Shown piece by piece: positions 1-6,191 of a stretch of DNA of 12,564 bases. The stretch is from an archaeon. GTDB lineage: Archaea; Nanobdellota; Nanobdellia; Woesearchaeales; ARS49. The stretch is taken from contig JACRAI010000019.1 of NCBI GenBank assembly GCA_016213425.1, positions 1 through 12,564 of the forward strand. The letters are read 5' to 3'. Within the stretch, counting starts at the first letter, position 1. Each line of letters starts with the position of its first letter. The notes beneath the pieces are model-generated. The model was not told the DNA's origin and did no database searches. It saw nothing but the letters and a program-made list of their open reading frames with translations. The position numbers were made by a program, and so were the translations under genes.

Positions 1-375
1 TCCGTGCTTGTTAGATATTTCTCCTATTTTCGCGTTAATTTCTGGAGATTTTAAAGGATAACTTTTATCCGCTCTTTTAGTTATTGGTGCAAGAGTTTTT
101 GCACTAAAAGTTTTTATTATTTCTTCTACTTTTTCAAACAATTTATCTCTATCAATTATTTCAACAAAAGCAAAATATTTTATTCCGAAAACATTCTTTA
201 ATTTAGTAGTAATTTCTTCTTTCGGAGCAATAATTTCAAAAAGAATACCTCCTAAATCTTTCAGAACTTTTACGTCATCAAACAAGTATTTAATGTTATC
301 AATCAATTTCTTCTCAAAAAATCTTCTATTCTTGCCTTTCAAAATAATTTCCGAATGATGAATTAATACGTACAT
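1..375 (-). CDS. thiI: ThiI-like tRNA 4-thiouridine synthase (sulfurtransferase), 5' part only
   Basis: The minus-strand frame is open from ATG at 375 to the window edge: 125 codons, no stop, C-terminus outside the window. It opens MYVLIHHSEIILKGKNRRFF, matching the start of ThiI (yGEIxLKGkNRxxFE), the N-terminal ferredoxin-like part. Later comes RADKSYPLKSPEINAKIGE, the hallmark of the ThiI THUMP domain (RADKSFPxxSPEIxxxIG). ThiI adenylates U8 of tRNA and transfers sulfur to make 4-thiouridine, in the cytoplasm. The PP-loop ATPase part that would confirm catalysis lies outside the window. A TATA-like box 21-28 bases upstream fits a leaderless start at this ATG. The promoter runs into the 3' end of the upstream HAD gene. 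The family call is firm; a different THUMP protein is unlikely given the SPEI motif. Confidence 0.88.
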   Translation of the reverse strand, partial: MYVLIHHSEIILKGKNRRFFEKKLIDNIKYLFDDVKVLKDLGGILFEIIAPKEEITTKLKNVFGIKYFAFVEIIDRDKLFEKVEEIIKTFSAKTLAPITKRADKSYPLKSPEINAKIGEISNKHG

Positions 376-395
376 AAAACAGTTAATTTGAGAAG

Positions 396-403
396 ATTTA
401 AAA
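396..403 (-). promoter_or_regulatory. TATA-like box of thiI
   Basis: TTTTAAAT on the minus strand, 21-28 bases before the ATG at 375. It leaves almost no room for a 5' leader. It lies just past the stop of the HAD gene, so thiI probably has its own start although both genes run the same way. Confidence 0.5.
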
Positions 404-423
404 GAGTATTGTTGGGAGATAAG

Positions 424-1125
424 TTAAAAGTTTCTCACAAACTCAAGAATATTTGTATGATCTCTAACATACCACTTTTTTTCTTGAGCAGTTATTCTTA
501 GTTCTTCTGAAGGATTGAGCGCTACAGCAGTGCCAACAATACTCATCATTCCTTCATCCATTCTTGTATCACCAAGTACAACAGATTGATCTAAGAATAA
601 ATTAGTGTTATTCACATATTCTATTACTGTTTCTTTTTTGCCTCCGGGCAAGTGCAGCCTGGTTAATACTCTGCCAGTATAAACACCATCAATTATTTCA
701 CATTTTGTTGCTAGCGCATCATCCATTTGCAAATCTTCAGAAGCAATTCTTATTACTTCATAAGCGCTTACTGAAATTGTAACTCGATGATATTTTTTAT
801 TTCCAAATTCTTGCATTATTTCAAAGGAACTAGGATAAATGTTTTTTCTAAATTGAGGATAAAAATCAACTGCAGCATTCTTTATTACATCTTCTTTTTG
901 TCCTTTCAATCCTTCACCCCAATAAAAAGCCCAATCTTTATTCCAATCAACATAACTTATTTTTCCACTCTTAAAATTTTCAACCAATTTTGAATGTTCA
1001 GAATAACACTTTTCTGAATACAGCTTGTTTTCAAATAAAAAATCAGTGAATTCTAAAGAAATGTCGCTTTTACTTAGAGTTCCATCAAAATCTGAATATA
1101 CTGCTTTATTCAATTGCCAAACCAT
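424..1125 (-). CDS. SerB-like HAD phosphatase (HAD subfamily IB)
   Basis: A 233-residue cytoplasmic protein with all HAD motifs in order. Motif I is SDFDGTLS, with nucleophile D12 and acid D14. Motif II is a Ser/Thr in the stretch TISVSA. A Lys follows in GGKKETVIEY. Motif IV is LGDTRMDEGMM, with the Mg-binding acidic residues. The helical cap between motifs I and II and the ending (ALNPSEELRITAQEKKWYV) match the phosphoserine-phosphatase-like IB group. It should hydrolyse a small phosphomonoester; phosphoserine is possible, but the substrate cannot be read from the sequence. It precedes thiI on the same strand and is divergent from metK across 108 bases. A TATA-like AATATAAA lies 37-44 bases upstream of the ATG, implying a leader of about 10-15 bases. 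Confidence 0.82.
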   Translation of the reverse strand: MVWQLNKAVYSDFDGTLSKSDISLEFTDFLFENKLYSEKCYSEHSKLVENFKSGKISYVDWNKDWAFYWGEGLKGQKEDVIKNAAVDFYPQFRKNIYPSSFEIMQEFGNKKYHRVTISVSAYEVIRIASEDLQMDDALATKCEIIDGVYTGRVLTRLHLPGGKKETVIEYVNNTNLFLDQSVVLGDTRMDEGMMSIVGTAVALNPSEELRITAQEKKWYVRDHTNILEFVRNF

Positions 1126-1161
1126 TCAACACACAAAGTAGTTAGCTTTTTTAATCATTTC

Positions 1162-1169
1162 TTTATATT
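1162..1169 (-). promoter_or_regulatory. TATA-like box of the HAD phosphatase gene
   Basis: AATATAAA on the minus strand, 37-44 bases upstream of the ATG, in the 108-base spacer shared with metK. The spacing implies a short leader, unlike the leaderless neighbours. Moderate support, because the whole spacer is AT-rich. Confidence 0.35.
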
Positions 1170-1201
1170 ACTATCTAAAATACAAACTTTAAATCAATAA
1201 T

Positions 1202-1209
1202 ATTTAAAT
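1202..1209 (+). promoter_or_regulatory. TATA-like box of metK
   Basis: ATTTAAAT inside TATTTAAATA, 25-32 bases before the metK ATG. Classic archaeal placement for a leaderless transcript. Confidence 0.6.
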
Positions 1210-1233
1210 ATAGTTCGAGTAAAATATAGCTCA

Positions 1234-3753
1234 ATGTCAGAAAAATTATTTACAAGTGAAAGTGTTTGCGCAGGTCATCCAGATAAATTAGCTGATCAAA
1301 TTTCTGATGCAGTTCTAGATGCAGTTTTAAGCCAAGATCCTAACGGTAGAGTGGCTTGTGAAACTTTTCTGCCAAACAACACAGATGTTTATGTTGGCGG
1401 GGAAATAACTTTTAATGGAACTATTGATATAGAAAAAATAACTAGAGAAGCAATAAAAAAAGTAGGTTACTCAAGTGAAGAACATGGATTAAATTGGCAG
1501 ACAGTTAGAATACATAATTTAGTTAAAAAACAATCTCCTGATATTTCTCAAGGAGTTACAGAAGGTCAAGGCTTGCATAAGGAACAAGGTGCAGGAGATC
1601 AAGGATTAATGTTCGGTTTTGCAGTTGACGAAACCACTGAATTAATGCCTTTACCACTAGTTTTATCTCACAAATTATGCCAAAAATTAGAAGAAGTAAG
1701 AAAAAACGGAGTGATAAAATATTTAAGACCTGATGGCAAAGCTCAAGTAACAGTAGATTACGATGATTCAGGAAAACCGAAAAATGTTTCAACAGTAGTT
1801 GTATCCGCACAACACGAAGAAAATATTTCTCACGAACAAATTGTTAAAGATATCAAAGAACAAGTTATCAAACCAGTATTAGGACACCTAACAACGGAAA
1901 AAACAGTTTACCACGTCAATCCTACAGGAAAGTTTGCTATAGGAGGTCCAGCAGGAGATGCAGGATTAACTGGAAGAAAAATTATTGTTGACACTTACGG
2001 TGGAGGAAGTTTTCTTTATCGTGCAGCACACGGCGGAGGAGCGTTTTGTATAGCTGGAGATTCTTTGGTTAATACTGAAAAAGGAATGATGCCTATTAGT
2101 GAATGCCAAGAAATAGGTAGTAAGGGATTACTTGTAAAAACAGATGTTCATCCTGAACCTGCCGGAGCATGGTATGACAATGGACTAAAATCAACAGAAA
2201 TACTTATTACCCAAGAAGGATATAAGCTTGAGGCAACACCAAATCACAATATCAGAATTATTGATGAAAACGGAAATTACTCATGGAAAAAAGTGGAAGA
2301 GATTAAAAGTGGAGATTGGATAACTGTTCAAACAAAAAACAGATTATTTGGAAACAACAAAATAGGCGGATTCAAGTATACTTATAAGAAAGGGACTGTT
2401 GAATCAAGAAAGAAAAAATATTTCTTACCAAAACACTTAACTGAAGATTATGCTTATTTACTCGGTTTGCTGATCGGGGATGGCGATTGTACTGATGAAG
2501 GATGTATAAAAATTTGCATCTGTGAAGAAGAAATGAAAATTTTAGTCCAGAACACTTTCAAAAAACTGTTAAATAACACTGGAAAAGTGTATGGGCATTG
2601 GGCATATATTGGAGGGGTAGAGTTAAGAGCGTACTTAAAACATTTAGGTTTGGGGTACTCTAAATCTTTTGAAAAAGTTGTTCCTAAAACAATATTTAAT
2701 GCTTCAAAAGAGAATTGTGCCGCTTTCTTACGCGGGCTTTTTGATACTGATGGATGCGTCCGTATTGATGGAAGAAATAAAAACTCCAAAAGAATACATT
2801 TAGCAACAACAAGTAAAAAATTAGCAGAGCAAGTTCAATTATTGCTTTTGAATTTTAGAATAATAACTGTGCTAAGAAGTGTGGATGTTTCTGAAAGACA
2901 ATCAAAAATAAAGGGTAGAACAATTATAAGTGCGCATACAAGATATGATTTAACAATAAAAGGAAGTGAAAGCATACATTCATTCAAAAAAAACATACGA
3001 TTCGGTCTTAATAGAAAACAAAAAATATTGGAAACCACTCTTCCAGAAAAAAGAGATTTAAGGATAATCCCTAATCAGAGAGAAAGAATAAAACAGTTAT
3101 TTAAGAAATTACCTTTGGAAGAACAACGAAAAGACGCTTGCAGCATAGGGCGTTTTACAAGACTCTCAAGAGGCAAAGCAACAAAAGAACTAACTTACGA
3201 AAAATTAAAAGAATTCATTACCAATTATGAAAAATTTTTAAAGAATGATCCTGACTTTATAGAGCTAACTAGATTCTTGTTAATGGATCATTATTATGCA
3301 TATTTAGAAAATAAAATACCTTCATTCGCGCACACGTACGACTTAAATATTCCATTTTCACACACATTCACAGCAAATGGAATAGTCTGCCACAACTCAG
3401 GCAAGGATCCATCAAAAGTAGATAGAAGCGCAGCATATGCAGCTCGTTATATTGCTAAAAATATTGTTGCTTCAGGTTTAGCTCACGCCTGCGAAGTTCA
3501 ATTAGCTTATGCTATTGGAGTTGCAGCACCAGTAAGCGTTCTAGTAAATACATTCGGCACAGGAAAAGTCAGCAATGAAGTTTTATCAGAACAAGTAAGA
3601 AAATTATTTCCATTAAAACCCGCAGACATAATTAAGCAGTTTAATTTAAAAACACCCATTTATCATCAAACTGCAACATACGGCCACTTCGGAAAGAATA
3701 ATTTACCTTGGGAGAAGACTGATAAAGCAGATGAATTGAAGAAAGCACTTTAA
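1234..3753 (+). CDS. metK: S-adenosylmethionine synthetase, bacterial type, interrupted by an intein
   Basis: The 839-residue precursor has MetK exteins at residues 1-271 and 722-839. Joined they make 389 residues, against 384 in E. coli. The enzyme makes SAM from methionine and ATP in the cytoplasm. Family marks: SVCAGHPDK near the start (H15, D17, K18 at the active site), GAGDQGLMFG at 119-128 (signature 1), GGPAGDAGLTGRK, and after splicing HGGGAFSGKDPSKVDRSAA, which rebuilds signature 2 with its ATP/PPi-binding lysines. The C-terminus YGHFGKNNLPWEKTDKA is also typical. This is the bacterial/eukaryotic MetK family, not the classical archaeal one, suggesting lateral acquisition. A small oddity is an extra five or so residues between TYGG and HGGG. 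A TATA box 25-32 bases upstream supports a leaderless ATG. Confidence 0.95.
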   Translation: MSEKLFTSESVCAGHPDKLADQISDAVLDAVLSQDPNGRVACETFLPNNTDVYVGGEITFNGTIDIEKITREAIKKVGYSSEEHGLNWQTVRIHNLVKKQSPDISQGVTEGQGLHKEQGAGDQGLMFGFAVDETTELMPLPLVLSHKLCQKLEEVRKNGVIKYLRPDGKAQVTVDYDDSGKPKNVSTVVVSAQHEENISHEQIVKDIKEQVIKPVLGHLTTEKTVYHVNPTGKFAIGGPAGDAGLTGRKIIVDTYGGGSFLYRAAHGGGAFCIAGDSLVNTEKGMMPISECQEIGSKGLLVKTDVHPEPAGAWYDNGLKSTEILITQEGYKLEATPNHNIRIIDENGNYSWKKVEEIKSGDWITVQTKNRLFGNNKIGGFKYTYKKGTVESRKKKYFLPKHLTEDYAYLLGLLIGDGDCTDEGCIKICICEEEMKILVQNTFKKLLNNTGKVYGHWAYIGGVELRAYLKHLGLGYSKSFEKVVPKTIFNASKENCAAFLRGLFDTDGCVRIDGRNKNSKRIHLATTSKKLAEQVQLLLLNFRIITVLRSVDVSERQSKIKGRTIISAHTRYDLTIKGSESIHSFKKNIRFGLNRKQKILETTLPEKRDLRIIPNQRERIKQLFKKLPLEEQRKDACSIGRFTRLSRGKATKELTYEKLKEFITNYEKFLKNDPDFIELTRFLLMDHYYAYLENKIPSFAHTYDLNIPFSHTFTANGIVCHNSGKDPSKVDRSAAYAARYIAKNIVASGLAHACEVQLAYAIGVAAPVSVLVNTFGTGKVSNEVLSEQVRKLFPLKPADIIKQFNLKTPIYHQTATYGHFGKNNLPWEKTDKADELKKAL
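2047..3396 (+). mobile_element. Intein with LAGLIDADG homing endonuclease inside MetK
   Basis: This in-frame insertion covers precursor residues C272-N721 (450 residues). Block A is CIAGDSLVNTEKG with nucleophile C272. Block B is ATPNHNIRI, with the TxxH pair T335/H338. Block F (YDLNIPFSHTFTANG) and block G (VCHN/S) end in H720-N721, followed by host Ser722 as +1 nucleophile, so every residue for class 1 splicing is present. The endonuclease has two dodecapeptides, LLGLLIGDG (409-417, acidic D416) and LRGLFDTDG (499-507, acidic D506), both with the catalytic Asp intact, so homing may still be active. The site is between F and S of GGGAFSGKD, the ATP-binding signature. Base composition resembles the flanking gene, so acquisition is not obviously recent. 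Confidence 0.95.
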
Positions 3754-3818
3754 TTTATCATAAAATGTTTCTATCTTTCTTTAATCATTCTATTTTATAA
3801 GACTTGTTTTCTGTCTAC
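3754..3818 (+). terminator. Possible T-rich terminator region after metK
   Basis: No hairpin, but several pyrimidine/T runs follow the stop (TTTCTATCTTTCTTT near 3768-3782, CTTGTTTTCTGTC near 3803-3815). Archaeal polymerases can stop at T-rich tracts without a stem. Weak support in an AT-rich spacer. Confidence 0.25.
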
Positions 3819-3849
3819 AACAAAAATTTTGTTCGGAATTAAACGAAAA

Positions 3850-3884
3850 GCTTATATACTAAAATAGATATACTATTATACTAA
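3850..3884 (+). promoter_or_regulatory. Promoter of the HTH-nucleotidyltransferase/HEPN pair, with three TATACTA repeats
   Basis: TATACTA occurs at 3855-3861, 3869-3875 and 3877-3883. Either CTTATATA (3851-3858, implying a leader near 20 bases) or GATATACT (3868-3875, leaderless spacing) could be the TATA box. The reiterated word could serve as an operator for the winged-helix protein encoded just downstream, as in self-repressing toxin-antitoxin units, but AT-richness makes chance repeats possible. Confidence 0.4.
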
Positions 3885-3898
3885 AAAGAATATAAACT

Positions 3899-4501
3899 AT
3901 GAAAAAAGTCGAATTGAAAATTTTAGAACTTGTTTTTGAAGATATAAATAGAGGATATTCGATTCTAGAAATATCAAAAAAACTAAATATTTCTTATCCT
4001 CTTACACACAGCACAATAAAACTACTTTTAAAGAACAGAGTTGTTTTTTTTGTAAAAAAAGGGAATGCACTCATAATAAAAATTAATTTAAAAGAAGTGC
4101 TGAAAGAACACATTTACACAGAACTAAGCAGAAGAGATCTAATTTTAAGTAAGTATCATCAATTAAAAAGTGTTTTCGAGAAATTACAAAAACCAAATCA
4201 AACACAGTTTATTTGTATTCTTTTTGGTTCTTATGCCAAAAAAAAACCAAAAAAAAATTCAGACATAGATCTTCTATTCATTATTCCTGATGAATATGAT
4301 TATGAAAAATTTGATAGAACTATAAGAACAATAATGACAGCACATAATACCGATATAAACATTACTCCAGAAAAAGGTGTATTTGAAATGTGGAATACAC
4401 CCAAAAGATTTAATGTTGGCAACGAAATACTAAAAGAACACGTGATTTTGAAGGGCGCAGAGCCTTTCCTTGAATTACGAAGAAGATACGAATATGGATG
4501 A
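3899..4501 (+). CDS. Winged-helix domain fused to a minimal nucleotidyltransferase (MNT), antitoxin-like
   Basis: A 200-residue protein. Residues 1-65 read as a winged helix-turn-helix (LEISKKLNISYPLTHSTIKLL, then a basic wing). Residues 100-150 hold the polymerase-beta-type site FGSYAKKKPKKNSDIDLLF, i.e. G110-S111, then D122 and D124 (GS-x10-DxD). MNT proteins of MNT/HEPN modules add AMP to, and so silence, the partner HEPN protein; the N-terminal DNA-binding domain suggests this one also represses its own promoter. The third acidic residue is probably in TDINIT further on. The gene overlaps the HEPN gene by eight bases (ATGGATGA), so the two are translationally coupled. The domain calls are firm; the antitoxin role is inferred from context. 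Confidence 0.8.
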   Translation: MKKVELKILELVFEDINRGYSILEISKKLNISYPLTHSTIKLLLKNRVVFFVKKGNALIIKINLKEVLKEHIYTELSRRDLILSKYHQLKSVFEKLQKPNQTQFICILFGSYAKKKPKKNSDIDLLFIIPDEYDYEKFDRTIRTIMTAHNTDINITPEKGVFEMWNTPKRFNVGNEILKEHVILKGAEPFLELRRRYEYG

Positions 4502-5063
4502 AAAAAACAGCAAAAATATAATCTCTCAACTTATTAATGAAGGAAAAGTAATAAAGCCAGAACCAAAAGCAAAAGAGTTTTTCTTTGAAAAATCAGATGA
4601 ATCTTTGCAAGTAGCACAGAGATTGATTCAAATATCTCAAGACAAAAATGATAATTTGAAAAGCTATATGTGGATAATTTCAGCAGCATACTACTCAATG
4701 TTTTATTCAGCAACAGCATTGTTAGCTCATTTCGGTCACAGACTTAAGATAGATGTAGGAATTCATAAAATGACTTATCATGCGCTTGTATACTATTTTC
4801 ACGTATTGGATAAGAAAATACAAAAACATCTTCTTGAATCATACAAGGACGTTTATGCAGATGCAGAACAATTATTGCAAAACACAGAAACTAAAGCAAT
4901 AGAACTTTTGGAAAATTTTAAATTCGAGCAAGAAAAAAGAAAAATATTCACATACGACATGGGCGCACATGCTCAAGAAAACAAAGCAATAACTTCCGTG
5001 AAAAGAGCTAAAGAATTCTATAACAACGTTGATGACATATTAAAGAAGACAAAAGGAAAGTAA
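4494..5063 (+). CDS. HEPN-domain protein, partner of the upstream nucleotidyltransferase
   Basis: A 189-residue, all-helical protein. Residues 64-77, AAYYSMFYSATALL, are the HEPN signature helix, and EKRKIFTYDMG near 147-157 corresponds to the family's later R...YD stretch. HEPN toxins are often RNases with an R-x4-6-H site and, in HepT, an RX4HXY target of AMPylation. I find neither motif here, so nuclease activity is uncertain; it may be a non-nuclease HEPN of the UPF0332/PF05168 type. I chose ATG 4494, overlapping the upstream stop, over an in-frame TTG at 4470. No clear Shine-Dalgarno is seen, and the overlap points to coupled translation. A T-rich stretch and a hairpin follow. Confidence 0.75.
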   Translation: MDEKNSKNIISQLINEGKVIKPEPKAKEFFFEKSDESLQVAQRLIQISQDKNDNLKSYMWIISAAYYSMFYSATALLAHFGHRLKIDVGIHKMTYHALVYYFHVLDKKIQKHLLESYKDVYADAEQLLQNTETKAIELLENFKFEQEKRKIFTYDMGAHAQENKAITSVKRAKEFYNNVDDILKKTKGK

Positions 5064-5111
5064 TTTTAATTTTTCAAACTTAAATCTTGTTCAAGTTTTG
5101 CCAAATTTTTC

Positions 5112-5131
5112 TTTGCTTTCTTTGAAGCAAA
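5112..5131. terminator. Hairpin between two convergent genes
   Basis: Perfect 7-bp arms TTTGCTT (5112-5118) and AAGCAAA (5125-5131) with a 6-base loop. It lies in the 69-base gap between the HEPN stop and the stop of the minus-strand repeat-protein gene. T-runs precede it on the plus strand (5064-5077, 5106-5110). It could mark the transcript ends of both genes. Confidence 0.35.
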
Positions 5132-5132
5132 A

Positions 5133-5378
5133 TTATATATCCTCGTAATCAAAACTTTTCGATCCTGCTTTTCTCAAATCATCAAGTGAAGCTGTTTTAG
5201 CGTCTAGCTTATATTTAGTACATTCAAGAAGGAAAAGCGATGTTGTTCCAGGATCTAATCCATATTTTACACACTCAAGATAAAAAGGTGTAGTTGTTTT
5301 AGGATCTAAACCACACATTCCACATTCTTGAATAAAAGAATCCACGTCACGTTTACCTAATTTATCATCTATTGCCAT
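5133..5378 (-). CDS. Small protein with three 17-residue tandem repeats, unknown function
   Basis: An 81-residue soluble protein not recognised as a known family. Residues 15-65 are three gap-free 17-residue repeats: FIQECGMCGLDPKTTTP, FYLECVKYGLDPGTTSL, FLLECTKYKLDAKTASL. The shared pattern is F-x-x-E-C-x-x-x-x-L-D-x-x-T-[TA]-[TS]-x. Each unit looks like a short helix, an LD(P) turn and a TT cap, so a small helical solenoid is plausible. The repeats carry four cysteines, two of them as CGMC. The ATG is one base after the YbaK-like gene's stop and is preceded by GAGGT five bases upstream, so it is an internal operon gene using a Shine-Dalgarno site. Context suggests an accessory factor or tRNA/protein binder for its neighbour; this is inference. 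Confidence 0.72.
   Translation of the reverse strand: MAIDDKLGKRDVDSFIQECGMCGLDPKTTTPFYLECVKYGLDPGTTSLFLLECTKYKLDAKTASLDDLRKAGSKSFDYEDI
5184..5336 (-). repeat. Three coding repeats of 51 bases
   Basis: Three consecutive 51-base units encode residues 15-65 of the small protein. The protein pattern is better kept than the DNA, with several synonymous differences, so the repeats are old and under selection for protein rather than a recent slippage product. Confidence 0.75.
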
Positions 5379-5379
5379 T

Positions 5380-6087
5380 TTAGACCTCAGATTGACTTGA
5401 ATTGTATTTTACATTTGCAGCCATTACCTTTTCAGGGAATTTTCTTTTTAATAAATCAAAAGCTATTGCATAATTCATTTGAACAGATATTTGATTATCA
5501 GGAATTTTTTCTAAGCCTAAAGCAATAGAAAAATCATCAAAACCTCCTTGAGCTCTTCTCTGTTCAACTAAGTTTTCATCAAAAATAATGCCCGCCACAT
5601 TCCCACAATTTAAAGGAATAAAAGGATTGCATGTTCCAAATTTCATGCCTCCAACTAATTGTCCTTCATGTGCAAGTCTTAATTTCTTTTTAGCATTAAA
5701 ACCTAAAATATCAGACAAACTTTTCAAATCAACAGAACCTAAATCAGGAACAATAACTCCATATAATTTCTCACTATCTTTATGAACAAAATACACTGCT
5801 TTAATTATTCTAGATTTATCCCATCCTAATAATTTTGCTTTTTCTTCGCAAGTGATTGTTGCTGTTGGGTGCGAGACTAACCTTAAATCTTCTCCTCCCC
5901 CAACCAAAGTATCTAAAACATATTCAAGTTGATTTTCATTAAAGAAATTTGACCTTAAATCTTGTGAAGAAATAGGCCACGCAGTGTCCAAACTAGCGCA
6001 ATTGTGATTTAAACTTCTATCTACTTCAGGAAATGGGCTAGGCAAAACATCTCTGCAAAGCGGTCCTCCATCATAGTATACATTCAT
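5380..6087 (-). CDS. YbaK/ProX-like aminoacyl-tRNA deacylase domain protein
   Basis: A 235-residue protein. The central and C-terminal two thirds resemble the YbaK/ProRS-editing fold: SRIIKAVYFVHKDSEKLYGV (conserved Lys about residue 96), VPDLGSVDLKSLSDILG, KKKLRLAHEGQLVGGMKFG and GTCNPFIP, where G151-x3-P155 fits the family's GxxxP loop. Such proteins hydrolyse mischarged tRNA (e.g. Cys- or Ala-tRNA-Pro) in trans. The first 80 residues or so (LCRDVLPSPFPEVDRSLNH...) match nothing I recognise and may be a specificity or tRNA-binding region. It heads a two-gene operon with the 17-residue-repeat protein and is divergent from a GNAT/FemAB-like gene, sharing a palindrome. Leaderless spacing supports this ATG. 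Tentative but good family call; activity unproven. Confidence 0.65.
   Translation of the reverse strand: MNVYYDGGPLCRDVLPSPFPEVDRSLNHNCASLDTAWPISSQDLRSNFFNENQLEYVLDTLVGGGEDLRLVSHPTATITCEEKAKLLGWDKSRIIKAVYFVHKDSEKLYGVIVPDLGSVDLKSLSDILGFNAKKKLRLAHEGQLVGGMKFGTCNPFIPLNCGNVAGIIFDENLVEQRRAQGGFDDFSIALGLEKIPDNQISVQMNYAIAFDLLKRKFPEKVMAANVKYNSSQSEV
5384..5388 (-). promoter_or_regulatory. Shine-Dalgarno site of the repeat-protein gene
   Basis: GAGGT on the minus strand, five bases before the ATG at 5378 and inside the 3' end of the upstream gene. It decides that start and shows that operon-internal genes here use 16S pairing. Confidence 0.55.
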
Positions 6088-6110
6088 ATTGTACTAATAA
6101 GAAATACCAA

Positions 6111-6119
6111 TATATAAAC
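6111..6119 (-). promoter_or_regulatory. TATA-like box of the YbaK-like operon
   Basis: TTTATATA-type box on the minus strand, 24-32 bases before the ATG at 6087, giving a leaderless transcript. Confidence 0.55.
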
Positions 6120-6130
6120 CTTTCGCTTTT

Positions 6131-6150
6131 TAACTACTTAAAAGTAGTTA
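6131..6150. promoter_or_regulatory. Perfect palindrome between divergent promoters, candidate operator
   Basis: Arms TAACTACTT and AAGTAGTTA flank a central AA: 9+2+9 with no mismatch. Its centre (6140.5) is equidistant from the TATA boxes at 6111-6119 and 6162-6169. A two-base centre cannot form a stable hairpin loop, which favours a dimeric DNA-binding protein as reader. A regulator bound here would cover the upstream promoter elements of both genes. Confidence 0.6.
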
Positions 6151-6161
6151 AATTAAAAACA

Positions 6162-6169
6162 TTTATAAA
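6162..6169 (+). promoter_or_regulatory. TATA-like box of the GNAT/FemAB-like gene
   Basis: TTTATAAA, 23-30 bases before the ATG at 6192, 11 bases right of the palindrome. Leaderless spacing. Confidence 0.6.
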
Positions 6170-6191
6170 TCTCTCATGGATCTCATCTAAA

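Noticed and set aside
787..993. Plus-strand open frame inside the HAD gene
   Set aside because: It is antisense to a well-supported gene and its product is a low-complexity Phe/Ile-rich chain typical of reverse-read AT-rich coding DNA.
1556..3038. Minus-strand open frames within metK and the intein
   Set aside because: The plus-strand frame has complete domain motifs throughout; the antisense frames show no motif, promoter or ribosome site.
2047..3396. Group I intron or free-standing homing endonuclease gene
   Set aside because: The insertion is continuous in frame with MetK and has protein-splicing residues at both ends, so it is an intein.
4470..4493. Upstream TTG start for the HEPN gene
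   Set aside because: ATG at 4494 overlaps the preceding stop as ATGGATGA, the usual coupled arrangement, and the extra eight residues add no conserved sequence.
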